DNA from: Corticibacter populi
GTDB taxonomy: Bacteria > Pseudomonadota > Gammaproteobacteria > Burkholderiales > Burkholderiaceae_C
Length of the DNA: 64,000 nucleotides
NCBI RefSeq assembly: GCF_004217315.1
Contig: NZ_SGWR01000005.1
Span: 62,001-126,000 of the forward strand
Direction: 5' to 3'
Part shown: piece after piece, positions 26,230-35,590 of the stretch
How the letters are laid out: each line of letters starts with the position of its first letter
How positions within the stretch are numbered: position 1 is the first letter of the stretch
Notes under the pieces: model-generated
What the model was told of the DNA's origin: nothing
What the model saw: the letters and a program-made list of their open reading frames with translations, nothing else
Databases searched by the model: none
Program-made: the position numbers and the translations under genes

Positions 26230-27486
26230 ATGACTTATCAGCACATCAAGGTGCCTGCCGAGGGCCAGAAGATCACCGTCAATGCCGACAATTCGCTGAA
26301 TGTGCCGGACCAGCCGATCATCCCGTTCATCGAGGGTGACGGCACGGGCGCCGACATCACGCCGGTGATGATCAAGGTGGTCGATGCGGCCGTGGCCAAG
26401 GCCTATGGCGGCAAGAAGAAGATCCACTGGATGGAAGTCTATGCCGGCGAAAAGTCCACCAAGGTCTATGGCCCTGACGTGTGGCTGCCCGACGAGACGC
26501 TCGACGCCGTCAAGGACTACGTGGTCTCCATCAAAGGCCCGCTGACGACCCCGGTGGGCGGCGGTATCCGCTCGCTGAACGTGGCGCTGCGCCAGCAACT
26601 CGACCTGTACGTCTGCCTGCGCCCGATCCAGTATTTCGACGGTGTGCCTTCGCCCGTCAAGGAGCCGCAGAAGACCAACATGGTGATCTTCCGCGAGAAT
26701 TCCGAAGACATCTACGCCGGCATCGAGTTCGAGGCCGAGTCCGACAAGGCCAAGAAGCTCATCAAGTTCCTGCAGGACGAGCTGGGCGTCACCAAGATCC
26801 GCTTCCCCGAAACCTCGGGCATCGGTGTCAAGCCGGTCTCGCGCGAGGGTACCGAGCGCCTGGTGCGCAAGGCCATCCAGTACGCCATCGACAACGACAA
26901 GCCCAGTGTCACGCTGGTGCACAAGGGCAACATCATGAAGTTCACCGAAGGTGGCTTCCGTGACTGGGGCTATGCACTGGCCAAGAACGAGTTCGGCGGC
27001 GTCGAGATCGACGGTGGCCCGTGGCTTAAGATCAAGAATCCCAAGACCGGCAAGGACATCGTCATCAAGGACAGCATTGCCGATGCCTTCCTGCAGCAGA
27101 TCCTGCTGCGCCCGGCCGAATACAGCGTGATCGCCACGCTGAATCTCAACGGCGACTATGTCTCCGACGCGCTGGCGGCACAGGTCGGCGGCATCGGCAT
27201 CGCCCCGGGTGCCAACCTGAGCGACACCGTGGCCATGTTCGAAGCCACCCACGGAACGGCGCCCAAGTATGCCGGCAAGGACTACGTCAACCCCGGCTCG
27301 GAAATCCTCTCGGCCGAAATGATGCTGCGCCACATGGGCTGGACCGAGGCGGCCGATGCCATCATCAGCGCCATGGGCAAGTCCATCAAGAGCAAGAAGG
27401 TCACCTATGACTTCGCGCGCCTGATGGAAGGCGCGACGCAGGTGAGCTGCTCCGGTTTTGGTCAGGTCCTGATCGACAATCTGTGA
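26230..27486 (+). CDS. icd: NADP-dependent isocitrate dehydrogenase
   Basis: 418 residues, close to E. coli Icd (416). It oxidises isocitrate to 2-oxoglutarate in the TCA cycle. The substrate loop [13 protein letters not shown] holds the serine (about residue 115) that is regulated by AceK phosphorylation in E. coli. [10 protein letters not shown] at the N-terminus and [26 protein letters not shown] near the active site are conserved. The NADP-specifying region ([14 protein letters not shown]) is of the enterobacterial type. The start is [13 protein letters not shown] possible -10 (TAGAAT) lies at 26128-26133, and a strong terminator follows. Confidence 0.97.
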   Translation: MTYQHIKVPAEGQKITVNADNSLNVPDQPIIPFIEGDGTGADITPVMIKVVDAAVAKAYGGKKKIHWMEVYAGEKSTKVYGPDVWLPDETLDAVKDYVVSIKGPLTTPVGGGIRSLNVALRQQLDLYVCLRPIQYFDGVPSPVKEPQKTNMVIFRENSEDIYAGIEFEAESDKAKKLIKFLQDELGVTKIRFPETSGIGVKPVSREGTERLVRKAIQYAIDNDKPSVTLVHKGNIMKFTEGGFRDWGYALAKNEFGGVEIDGGPWLKIKNPKTGKDIVIKDSIADAFLQQILLRPAEYSVIATLNLNGDYVSDALAAQVGGIGIAPGANLSDTVAMFEATHGTAPKYAGKDYVNPGSEILSAEMMLRHMGWTEAADAIISAMGKSIKSKKVTYDFARLMEGATQVSCSGFGQVLIDNL

Positions 27487-27531
27487 ACCGCGGCGCGGCG
27501 ATCGGCCGCGCCACCCGCGAACGGCAAACGC

Positions 27532-27567
27532 AAAAGCACGGCCCTTGACGGAGGGCCGTGCTTTTTT
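27532..27567 (+). terminator. Intrinsic terminator after icd
   Basis: A 14-bp stem AAAAGCACGGCCCT / AGGGCCGTGCTTTT with a six-base loop is followed by further T residues, 45 bp after the stop codon. Confidence 0.92.
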
Positions 27568-27700
27568 GCGTGGTGTCCCGGAAGGCTGATCCTGCCCAGG
27601 CAGCAGGCGCGGCGGCGACCGGTTCGATTTTGTAAGAAGTGGGCATTCTTGCACCGCTTGTGCACCAGCGGCCAGTCTGGTTCGTTGTCATCAAACCGAC

Positions 27701-28918
27701 ATGAACCGATCCGCAACGATGAACAAGAGATTCTGGGAACTCGACGCCCTGCGCGGCCTGATGCTGGTGCTGATGACGCTGACGCACCTGCCCACGCGCC
27801 TGACCGCCCCGACGGGCCAGCCGTTTGGCTATGTCTCTGCAGCCGAAGGGTTCGTGCTGCTCTCGGCCTTCATGGCGGGCATGGTCTATGGCCGCCGCAG
27901 CCTGCGCGATGGCCTGCCGGCCATGCGCGATGCCCTGTGGCAGCGCGCCGGCAAGATCTATGTCTGCCATGCGCTGATGCTGCTGTTTCTCTTCACCGTC
28001 GTCGCTGCGCTGGCGGTCCGCATCGGCCAGCCCGGCGCGGTCGGCCTGATGCGCTATTTCCTGGAAAATCCCTTCACGGGCTGGTTCGCCAGCCTGGCGC
28101 TCATCTACATGCCGCCGCTGCTGGACATTCTGCCGATCTACGTGCTGTTCATGCTCGCCAGTCCCTTGCTGCTCTCCCATGGTCTGCGGCATGGCTGGGG
28201 CGCCATCCTGAGCGTGAGCGTGCTGTTCTGGCTGGGCGCGCAGTTCGGCATCGGCGACTGGCTGTATGACACGATTGCCGTGGCCATCGGCCTGTCGGTA
28301 CCTCTCAACGAGACGGGCTCGTTCTCCATCTGGGCCTGGCAGCTGATCTGGGTGATGGGCCTGTGGCTGGGGGCCAGCCTGGCGCAGGGCCGCGCGCAGG
28401 TCTTCGCGCTGCCGCGCTGGTCGGTGACGCTGGCCGTGGCGCTGGCGCTGACCTTCCTGGTCTGGCGCCATGTGGTGGGCCAGGTGCCGTTTGCGATCGG
28501 ATCGGCGGGCAACCTCTGGTTCGACAAATGGACGCTCGGGCCGCTGCGCATGATCAACCTGTTCGCGCTGCTCGCCGTGGCATTGCATTTCGGCCCGAGG
28601 CTGGCTGCATATCTGCCGCGGCCGCGCTTTCTCATCACGCTGGGACAGGCTTCGTTGCCGGTGTTCTGCGCTCACCTGGTGATCGTGCTGCTGGTGCTGG
28701 CCACCATGGGCGGCGCCCCCGATGCCCGGCCATGGTGGGGCGATGCGCTGTTGCTGGCGGCCTGCTTTGGCACGCTCCATGCGGTCGCGCGCATCAGCCA
28801 GTGGCATGACCGCCAGCGCGCGGCACGCCGTGCCGCGGCAGCGGCTGTGCCGGCAGAGGTGGTGGGGCCGCAGCTGTCGCCGGCGTTGCACCCGCCGACA
28901 GCGACGCTGCGGGCCTGA
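27701..28918 (+). CDS. OpgC-domain membrane protein (acyltransferase-3 superfamily)
   Basis: 405 residues with about ten membrane helices. The N-terminal RFWELDALRGLMLVLMTLTHLPTRLT is the hallmark of the OpgC family: an arginine after ELDALRG and the histidine of THLP. OpgC succinylates osmoregulated periplasmic glucans; other family members are uncharacterised. The cytoplasmic C-terminus is alanine and arginine rich. A second in-frame ATG at 27719 is a possible start, and neither has a good ribosome site. No glucan synthesis genes (opgG, opgH) are nearby, so the substrate is uncertain. Confidence 0.85.
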   Translation: MNRSATMNKRFWELDALRGLMLVLMTLTHLPTRLTAPTGQPFGYVSAAEGFVLLSAFMAGMVYGRRSLRDGLPAMRDALWQRAGKIYVCHALMLLFLFTVVAALAVRIGQPGAVGLMRYFLENPFTGWFASLALIYMPPLLDILPIYVLFMLASPLLLSHGLRHGWGAILSVSVLFWLGAQFGIGDWLYDTIAVAIGLSVPLNETGSFSIWAWQLIWVMGLWLGASLAQGRAQVFALPRWSVTLAVALALTFLVWRHVVGQVPFAIGSAGNLWFDKWTLGPLRMINLFALLAVALHFGPRLAAYLPRPRFLITLGQASLPVFCAHLVIVLLVLATMGGAPDARPWWGDALLLAACFGTLHAVARISQWHDRQRAARRAAAAAVPAEVVGPQLSPALHPPTATLRA

Positions 28919-28978
28919 GCTGGTTTCCCCAAAAGCCGCCGCACATGCCGCGGCAGTCTCCTGGCCGTCAGACGCACA

Positions 28979-30610
28979 TCAAGCCGGCGGCCAGGGCTCC
29001 AGCAGCCAGCCCGTATCGCTGGCACGCAGACGCTCGCCAAGTGCGATCTGACGCATGAACACGGCATCATGCGAGGCCACCACCAGGCATCCCCGGTAGT
29101 TCCGCAGCATGGATTCGAGCGCCTGCAATGACGGCAGGTCGAGGTGATTGCTGGGCTCATCGAGCACCAGCAGTTGCGCGGGCGCATCAGCATAGAGGGC
29201 GCAGGCGAGGGCGGCTTTGAGCCGTTCGCCGCCGCTGAGGCGCCCGCTCGGGGCTTCGGCCTTGCCGGCATCCAGGCCCAGTTGGGCCAGCAGCATGCGC
29301 AGGCGTGCCTCGTCACTGCGCGGGGCGGCTTGCCGCAGCCGTGCCAGCGCGCTTTGCTGTGGAGCGAGACCGCCCAGGTGCTGGTCCAGGTAGACCGCCG
29401 GGGCCTGGCGCAGGACGCGTCCCGTCTCTGGTGGCAGAACGCCAGCCAGCACCTTCAGCAGGGTGGACTTGCCGCAGCCATTCGGTCCGGCGATGCCCAG
29501 GCGCTGACCGCTGTGCAGGCTCAGGTCGATGGGGCCGCGCAAGGCCGGCGCGCCAAAGGGCAGCCGCACGCCCTCGAACAGTACCACGCCGTGGCTGGAT
29601 GAGAACGGTGGCGGCGTGGGCATGGCATGCAGGTGGATCGCCGCTTCCGGCGCAATGTGCCCGGCCGCGTCGCGCACCTGTGCGTCGAGCTCGGTGCGGC
29701 GCGCATCCTGGGCCTGGCGCAGCTTGCCGCCGCTGCCCTGGCTGCGCTCCTTCTGGCGGTCGAGCAGGATGCGCGCCTGGTTGGCTTCGCGCCCTTGTCG
29801 CTGGCCACGCGCCAGGCGCCGCTCCTGCCGTTCGCGCTGCACCTGCAAGATCTTGCGCTCGCGCTGGCGTTCCAGCTTGCGCCGCGCCAGTTCCTCTTCG
29901 GCTGTGGCGTTCTCCCTGGCCTTGGCCTGTGCATAGTGCGCGTAATTGCCGCCATGGCTGCGCAGGCCCAGCGGCGAGAGTTCGACGATGCGTGCCATGT
30001 GGCCCAGCAGCTCGCGGTCATGGCTGACCACCAGCAAGCCGCCTTGCCAGCGGCGCAGCTGATCGATCAGGTCTTCTCGGCCTCGCGCATCGAGGTGGTT
30101 GCTGGGTTCGTCTAGGATCAGCCAGCCGGCGCCCGAGAGCGCTGCGCCCAGCAATGCCACCCGCATGGCTTCACCGCCGCTGAGCGTGTGGGCGGGGCTG
30201 TCGGCACGCAAGTGCGCGAGGCCGGCGTCCCGCAGGCCCGCCTGCAGGCGCTGGGGCAGATCCCAGCGCTCGGCCAGCAGGTCGAAGTCGGCGCCGTCGC
30301 TGCTGCCCGCTTCGATGCGGGTCAGCGCGTCGAGGGCATCCTGCACACCGGCCAATGCCGCCACCGTGCCCGCGGTGGGCGGACCGGATTGCTGCGCCAG
30401 GTAGTGGACACTGCCACTGCGGCTGCAGCGACCTATGGTGGGCGTCAGCTCGCCGGCGAGAATGCGCGCGAGCACGCTCTTGCCCACGCCATTGCGGCCG
30501 ACCAGGCCGGTGGCGCGTCGGTCGAAGTTTTCGTTGAGCTTGGAGAACAGCACTCTGCCGGTGGGCAGAACGTGCGAGACGCCTTCGAGCGTCAGGTAAG
30601 GATTCGTCAT
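28979..30610 (-). CDS. ABC-F family ATP-binding cassette protein
   Basis: 543 residues with two complete ATPase domains and no membrane helices, the ABC-F layout of translation or ribosome-associated factors. Domain 1 has GRNGVGKS, LSGGE and WLILDEPSNHLD. Domain 2 has GPNGCGKST, LSGGE and LLVLDEPSNHLD. The linker (about residues 220-310) is very rich in R, E and Q and lacks a recognisable antibiotic-resistance tip. MTNPYLTLEG was chosen because GGAACG precedes it; an ATG four codons upstream is less likely. It is the last gene of the long minus-strand run. Confidence 0.9.
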   Translation of the reverse strand: MTNPYLTLEGVSHVLPTGRVLFSKLNENFDRRATGLVGRNGVGKSVLARILAGELTPTIGRCSRSGSVHYLAQQSGPPTAGTVAALAGVQDALDALTRIEAGSSDGADFDLLAERWDLPQRLQAGLRDAGLAHLRADSPAHTLSGGEAMRVALLGAALSGAGWLILDEPSNHLDARGREDLIDQLRRWQGGLLVVSHDRELLGHMARIVELSPLGLRSHGGNYAHYAQAKARENATAEEELARRKLERQRERKILQVQRERQERRLARGQRQGREANQARILLDRQKERSQGSGGKLRQAQDARRTELDAQVRDAAGHIAPEAAIHLHAMPTPPPFSSSHGVVLFEGVRLPFGAPALRGPIDLSLHSGQRLGIAGPNGCGKSTLLKVLAGVLPPETGRVLRQAPAVYLDQHLGGLAPQQSALARLRQAAPRSDEARLRMLLAQLGLDAGKAEAPSGRLSGGERLKAALACALYADAPAQLLVLDEPSNHLDLPSLQALESMLRNYRGCLVVASHDAVFMRQIALGERLRASDTGWLLEPWPPA

Positions 30611-30810
30611 GGGGCGTTCCATCGATGCCGGACAATCTCCCCCCCGCTGTCAAGGCGTGGTGGTGGGAGCTGGGTGTCGGGCCGTCACTCGGACGGCGGC
30701 ATCAATGGCGCATGGGACGAATCCTCCTGGGGGATGGCAAGCGGCCGATTATAGAAAATTGTCACGGCACATGCTGGCCGGCGGCAGGGGCGCCCTGCGC
30801 CAGCCCGGTA

Positions 30811-32382
30811 TCAGCCGCAGCGCGTGGTGTCGGCGGGCGTTTGCGCATGCGGCGGCAACGCTGGCGCTTGGCCGTCTCCGGCAGGGAGCGCTTCGCCATC
30901 TTCCCCGCCCTCTGACTGTTCCAGCAGTGCCTGCGGCAGCTTTTTGGCGGGCTGGATGCCCAGCTCGCGCAGCATCTCGGCCTGGCGGATCACATTGCCC
31001 TTCTGGCTGGCGAGGCGGTGCATGGCCTGCTGCCAGGATTGCTGGGCGCGATCGAGCTGGCCGCCGAGATTTTCGAGCTCGGCGACAAAGGCCACCAGCT
31101 TGTCGTAGAGTTCGCCGCCACGCCGGGCGATTTCCTGCGCGTTGCGGGTCTGGGCCTCCTGCTTCCACAAGTGGGCGATGGTGCGCAGCACGAACAGCAG
31201 CGTCGAGGGCGCTACCAGCAGCACATTGCGCTCCCAGGCTTCCTGGCTGAGCCGCTCGTCCTCGCCCAGTGCCAGCATGAAAGCTGGCTCGATCGGCACG
31301 AACAGGATGACGAAGTCCAGTGACGTGAGGCCGTAAAGCTTCTGGTAGTTCTTGCCGGCCAGCTCGCGCACGTGGGCGCGCACCGACTCGACGTGCTGGC
31401 GCAGCGCCGCCTTGCGTTCGCCGGCCTGGCTGCTTTCGTCAAGGCGCACATAGCGCTCGTAGGCGGTCAGCGAGACCTTGGCGTCGATGATGAGGTGGCG
31501 CTGCTGCGGCAAGTGCACGATCAGGTCGGGCTGGGCGCGGCGGCCATCCTCGATGGCGAACGAGGATTGCGCCTCGTAATCGTGCCCGGCGCGCAGGCCG
31601 GCCTGTTCCAGCACCCGCTCGAGTACCGTCTCGCCCCAGTTGCCCTGGGTTTTTGCCGAGCCCTTGAGAGCCTGGGCCAGGTGGTGCGCCTCGTCGCTCA
31701 GGCGCCGGTTCAGTCCCATCAGGTCGTGCACCTGCTGGCCAAGTGCGGCGCGCTGCTTGCCTTCGGCATCGTAGAACTGCTCGATGCGGCCCTGGAACTC
31801 CTGCAGGCGGTTCCTGAGCGGGTCGAGCAGTTGCCCGAGGCTCTGGCGGTTCTGTTCGGCAAAGCGCTGGCTTTTTTCTTCCAGAATCGTCTGCGCCAGC
31901 TGCTGGAACTGCGTGCCAAGCGATTCCCGCGCGCGTTCGAGCAGCGCCAGCTTGTCGGCCGCGGCGGCCTGTTCGGCCCGCGCCTGCGCGCGCAGCGCCG
32001 CCAGTTCGCTGTGCAGGCGCGCCAGCTCGGCCTGGCTGCTCTGTTCGGCGGCACGGCTTTGCTGCAGCTGCGCCTCGAGTGCGGGAATGCGCTGGCTGCG
32101 TTCCTGCCACTGGGCGCGCTCGTCGCGCGCGGCATCGAGCGCCTCGCGCCATTGCAGGGCTTGCTGCTGCAGGTGCTGATGGGCGTTGCGCAGTGTCTCG
32201 AGCTGGTCGCGCCAGAGCGCGATCTCGCGTTCGGCCTGCTCGCGCCAGTCGGCCAGGCGCTGGCGCTGCACCTCGCGCTGGTTGGCGCCGGCGCGCCAGT
32301 GGCCGAGCAGCCAGCCGATCAGCAGCGCGGCCGCCGCCAGCGCCAGGGCGGCCCAGAGCGGCAAGCCGTCGAGTGGGGGCAT
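30811..32382 (-). CDS. rmuC: DNA recombination protein RmuC homolog
   Basis: 523 residues. It has one N-terminal membrane helix (WAALALAAAALLIGWLLGHW) and a long coiled coil (about residues 35-190, rich in Q, E, R and A). The RmuC domain follows: KTQGNWGETVLERVLEQAGLRAGHDYEAQ, QPDLIVHLPQQRHLIIDAKVSLTAYERY and LDFVILFVPIEPAF. RmuC limits inverted-repeat rearrangement and has a PD-(D/E)xK nuclease-like core. The start at MPPLDGLPLW was chosen because it directly precedes the membrane helix; the open frame extends nonsensically for 1.6 kb upstream across other genes. Confidence 0.93.
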   Translation of the reverse strand: MPPLDGLPLWAALALAAAALLIGWLLGHWRAGANQREVQRQRLADWREQAEREIALWRDQLETLRNAHQHLQQQALQWREALDAARDERAQWQERSQRIPALEAQLQQSRAAEQSSQAELARLHSELAALRAQARAEQAAAADKLALLERARESLGTQFQQLAQTILEEKSQRFAEQNRQSLGQLLDPLRNRLQEFQGRIEQFYDAEGKQRAALGQQVHDLMGLNRRLSDEAHHLAQALKGSAKTQGNWGETVLERVLEQAGLRAGHDYEAQSSFAIEDGRRAQPDLIVHLPQQRHLIIDAKVSLTAYERYVRLDESSQAGERKAALRQHVESVRAHVRELAGKNYQKLYGLTSLDFVILFVPIEPAFMLALGEDERLSQEAWERNVLLVAPSTLLFVLRTIAHLWKQEAQTRNAQEIARRGGELYDKLVAFVAELENLGGQLDRAQQSWQQAMHRLASQKGNVIRQAEMLRELGIQPAKKLPQALLEQSEGGEDGEALPAGDGQAPALPPHAQTPADTTRCG

Positions 32383-32402
32383 GGACGTCGAATGTTGGCG
32401 GC

Positions 32403-33380
32403 TCAGCCGCGCGTGACGGGGGTGAGCGCCTTGCCGGTGGTGAAGAAGGCGATCAGGTTGTCGGCGGCCAGATTGGCCATGGCCAGGCGGGTGGTGCGCG
32501 TGGCGCTGGCGATGTGCGGTGTCAGCACTACGTTGTGGGCCTCCAGCAGCTCCTTGGCGAAGTGCGGCTCGTTCTCGAACACATCCAGGCCTGCGGCGGC
32601 GATTCTTCCGGCCTGCAGCGCGGCGGCCAGCGCCACGTCGTCGACGATGCCGCCGCGCGCGATGTTGATCAGCGTGGCGGTGGGCTTCATCAGCGCGATC
32701 TGCTCGGCGCCGATCAGGTGGTGCACGGCGGGTGTGTAGGGCAGCACCAGCACCACATGGTCGGCCTCGCGCAGCACCTCCTCGATGGTGGGGGCGTAGC
32801 GGGCCTTGAGCTCGGTCTCGGTGGCGGCATCGAGCGGCGAGCGGTTGTGGTAGATGAGCTGCATGCCGAAGCCGTGCACGCCGCGGCGCGCCACTGCCTG
32901 GCCAATGCGCCCCATGCCGATGATGCCCAAGGTGCTGCCGTGCACTTCGGCGCCGAGCAGCATGTCGTAGCGCCACTTGTCCCAGCGGCCGGCGCGCAGG
33001 AAGTGCTCGGCCTCGGTGATGCGGCGTGCGGTGGCCATCAGCAGCGCGAAGCCGAAGTCGGCGGTGGTCTCGGTCAGCACATCGGGCGTGTTGGTGCCGA
33101 CCACGCCGGCGGCCTCCAGCGCCGCGACGTCGAAATTGTTGTAGCCCACCGCCATGTTGGCGACGATCTTCAGCGCCGGCGCCTGGGCCAGCACCTGGGC
33201 GTTGACGGTCTGCGCGCCGGTTAGAAAGGCCGCCTGCTTGTCCGCGAGTCGGCTGGTGAAGGCCTCGCCGGTCCAGACGGAGTCGGTGCGGTTGGCCTCG
33301 ACGTCGAAATGCTGCTGCAGCTTGTCGACGACTTCCGGAAAGATCGGGCTGGCGATCAGGAGCTTGGGTCGGGTGGTCAT
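32403..33380 (-). CDS. 2-hydroxyacid dehydrogenase, glyoxylate/hydroxypyruvate reductase (GhrB) type
   Basis: 325 residues. The NAD(P)-binding motif GIIGMGRIGQAVARR and the catalytic R/E/H set are present in INIARGGIVDDVALAAAL (R), AGLDVFENEPHF (E) and LTPHIASAT (H). The loop NMAVGYNNFDVAALEAAGVVGTNTPDVLTETTADF fits the GhrB and glycerate dehydrogenase group. It reduces a 2-oxo acid to the D-2-hydroxy acid. The start MTTRPKLLIA has GGAG nine bases upstream. It lies 20 bp before rmuC. Confidence 0.9.
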   Translation of the reverse strand: MTTRPKLLIASPIFPEVVDKLQQHFDVEANRTDSVWTGEAFTSRLADKQAAFLTGAQTVNAQVLAQAPALKIVANMAVGYNNFDVAALEAAGVVGTNTPDVLTETTADFGFALLMATARRITEAEHFLRAGRWDKWRYDMLLGAEVHGSTLGIIGMGRIGQAVARRGVHGFGMQLIYHNRSPLDAATETELKARYAPTIEEVLREADHVVLVLPYTPAVHHLIGAEQIALMKPTATLINIARGGIVDDVALAAALQAGRIAAAGLDVFENEPHFAKELLEAHNVVLTPHIASATRTTRLAMANLAADNLIAFFTTGKALTPVTRG

Positions 33381-33434
33381 GGGCAGATGCTCCGAGGAGA
33401 AGGGCAAGGGGGATGAAGAAAATCAGACGAAAAG

Positions 33435-34883
33435 TCAGCGGTGCCAGAACCAGGTCAGCACCAGGAACAGCGGCACCAGGATGCCGATCGACCAGGCCAT
33501 ATAGCCGAAGAAGCTCGGCATGCGCACGCCCCGGTCCTCGGCGATGGCCTTGACCATCAGATTGGGCGCGTTGCCAATATAGCTGAGCGCGCCCATGAAG
33601 ACGGCGCCGCCGGAGATGGCCGCCAGCGTGGTGGGGAACTGGTGCATCAGCGATTGTGCCTCGCCACCGGCGGTGTTGAAGAAGACCAGGTAAGTGGGCG
33701 CATTGTCGAGAAAACCGCTGAGCAGCCCCGTGGCCCAGAAGTACATGGCCGGAATCGGCTGGCCATCGGCGCCGGTGACGGTGCGCACCACCGCCGCGAA
33801 TGGGCCTGCCGTGCCGGCCTGCAGCATCGCGATGACCGGGATGATGGTCAGGAAAATGCCGGCAAAGAGCTTGGCGACCTCCTGCATGGGCGCCCAGCCG
33901 AACTGGTTGGCCGCGTGCACCCGGGCGGGTGTGCGCCAGAGTGAGAGCAGCGTGATGGCGATGAAGCCCAGGTCGCGCAGCAGGCCTTGCAGCGCCAGTT
34001 CGGTGCCCAGCACGGAGAAGACCACGCCCGGCTGCCACAGGCCGCTCATCAGCACCAGCGCCACCACCGCCGCCAGCAGCAGGAAGTTGGCGCTGCCTTC
34101 GATGCGCAGGCGGTCGCTGTCGGTCGGTGTCGGATCGAACGGGCGGCGCCCCTCCTGGCGGTAGAACCAGCTGTCGAGCAGGAAGAAGATGGCCAGCAGC
34201 GCCAGGCTGAGGAACAAAGTCTCGCTCCAGATGTGCGAGAGCGTCCAGAAGAAATCCACACCCTTGAGAAAGCCCAGGAACAGCGGCGGATCGCCCAGCG
34301 GCGTCAGCGAGCCGCCGATGTTGGCCACCAGGAAGATGAAGAACACCACCACATGGGCGCGCTGGCGCCGGTCGTCATTGGCGCGCAGCAGCGGCCGGAT
34401 CAGCAGCATCGCCGCGCCGGTGGTGCCCATCACGCTCGCCAGCAGCGTGCCCAGCGCGAGCATGGCCGTGTTGAGCAGCGGCGTGCCGCGCAGATTGCCG
34501 CGCAGGTGGATGCCGCCGGAGACCGTGAATAGCGCCGTCAGCAACAGCACGAATGGCAGGTATTCTGCCAGCAGCGCATGCACCAGGCCGGCCAGTGCCG
34601 TGGCCCAGCCGAACTGCAGGCCAAAGGGCAGCAGAAAGGCCAGCGCCCAGCCAGCCGTGACCTTGCCGAAATGGTGGTGCCAGAACTGCGGCGCCAGCAG
34701 TGGCAGCAGCGCGATCGACAGCAGCATGCCGGAGAAGGGCACGGCCCAGGGCAGGCCCAGGCTGGCGCCATCGATGCTGGCAGCCTGCGCCATGCCGGGC
34801 AGCAGCGCCGCGGGCAGCAGCCGGGCGAAGGTGCGCCGGCAGGAGCGGGTGGCGGTGGAGCGGGCGGAGGCGTCGGAGAGCAT
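33435..34883 (-). CDS. NhaD/CitMHS-type sodium:proton antiporter
   Basis: 482 residues with about twelve hydrophobic helices. Typical segments are MGTTGAAMLLIRPLLRAN, FLVANIGGSLTPLGDPPLFLGFLKGVDFFW (two re-entrant-type glycine/proline motifs) and the symmetry mate TGLLSGFLDNAPTYLVFFN with GGAVFMGALSYIGNAPNLMVKAIAE. These match the NhaD branch of the ion-transporter superfamily. The N-terminus holds an extra cleavable-looking hydrophobic stretch (LLPAALLPGMAQA). ATG at 34883 is the most likely start, but the region is weakly defined. Confidence 0.85.
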   Translation of the reverse strand: MLSDASARSTATRSCRRTFARLLPAALLPGMAQAASIDGASLGLPWAVPFSGMLLSIALLPLLAPQFWHHHFGKVTAGWALAFLLPFGLQFGWATALAGLVHALLAEYLPFVLLLTALFTVSGGIHLRGNLRGTPLLNTAMLALGTLLASVMGTTGAAMLLIRPLLRANDDRRQRAHVVVFFIFLVANIGGSLTPLGDPPLFLGFLKGVDFFWTLSHIWSETLFLSLALLAIFFLLDSWFYRQEGRRPFDPTPTDSDRLRIEGSANFLLLAAVVALVLMSGLWQPGVVFSVLGTELALQGLLRDLGFIAITLLSLWRTPARVHAANQFGWAPMQEVAKLFAGIFLTIIPVIAMLQAGTAGPFAAVVRTVTGADGQPIPAMYFWATGLLSGFLDNAPTYLVFFNTAGGEAQSLMHQFPTTLAAISGGAVFMGALSYIGNAPNLMVKAIAEDRGVRMPSFFGYMAWSIGILVPLFLVLTWFWHR

Positions 34884-35056
34884 GGGCAGAAGACAGGGCG
34901 CGAAGCCGCGCAAAGGGGGAGGCGAATTGGCGTTGTGCGAATCGGTGCGAGCCGGCGGTGTGCGAATTGATGCGAATCGCCTCGAACGAGGTCCAGCGCG
35001 CACTGTAGCGCAATGCGGCGGGCAGCCCTGCCGGCGGGCTGCGTTTCCGCGTGGTT
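34884..35056. other. Intergenic region upstream of the antiporter gene
   Basis: 173 bp containing GTGCGA repeated at irregular short intervals (34935-34980, GTGCGAAT/GATGCGAAT pattern). No gene was seen. It may carry the antiporter promoter or operator. Confidence 0.3.
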
Positions 35057-35515
35057 TCAGCGCTGCTGCAGCGCCAGCAGCACCTGGCGCAGCGTTTGCG
35101 GCAAGGGCGCGGGGCGGCGGCTGGCCCGGTCCACATAGACATGCACGAAATGGCCGCTGGCGGCGCTGTGTGGCTGCCCCTGGGCAAAGATGCCGACTTC
35201 GTAGCGGACGCTGGAGGTGCCGATGTGCGCCACGCGGATGCCCGCCTCGATGACTTGCGGGAAGGCCAGCGACGCGAAATAGTTGCACTGCGTCTCGATC
35301 ACCAAGCCGATGATGCTGCCGGCTTCGATGTCGAGCGCGCCGTGGCGGATCAGGTGGCTGTTGACGGCGGTGTCGAACCAACTGTAGTAGACCACGTTGT
35401 TGACATGGCCGTAGATATCGTTGTCGGACCAGCGCGTACTGATGGTTTCGAATGCGGCGTAGGCGCTGCGCGGCTGCGGCGCGGGACGCGCAGGAGGAGT
35501 GGCGGTGTCGGTCAT
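35057..35515 (-). CDS. Acyl-CoA thioesterase (4HBT hot-dog family)
   Basis: 152 residues. The 4HBT fold motif RWSDNDIYGHVNNVVYYSWFDTAVN carries the catalytic aspartate in the D-x-Y-G-H-V-N-N pattern. It hydrolyses an acyl-CoA of unknown chain type in the cytoplasm. The proline-rich first 17 residues are likely unstructured. It follows scpA by 75 bp on the minus strand, in which an AAACAGGTTCTC motif occurs. Confidence 0.9.
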   Translation of the reverse strand: MTDTATPPARPAPQPRSAYAAFETISTRWSDNDIYGHVNNVVYYSWFDTAVNSHLIRHGALDIEAGSIIGLVIETQCNYFASLAFPQVIEAGIRVAHIGTSSVRYEVGIFAQGQPHSAASGHFVHVYVDRASRRPAPLPQTLRQVLLALQQR

Positions 35516-35590
35516 GGTGACGATTGTGCCAGCCGCGCAACGCCTGTCGCAATGCCGCGCACGACATCGATGGCCGCCGCAAACAGGTTC

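Noticed and set aside
32383-34038. Upstream extension of the rmuC frame to 1075 codons
   Set aside because: It crosses the hydroxyacid dehydrogenase and antiporter genes in another frame, and the composition is not protein-like. RmuC begins normally at 32382.
34884-35582. Upstream extension of the antiporter frame through the thioesterase gene
   Set aside because: The added 233 residues are out of frame with the real thioesterase and lack helices. The antiporter domain starts after 34883.
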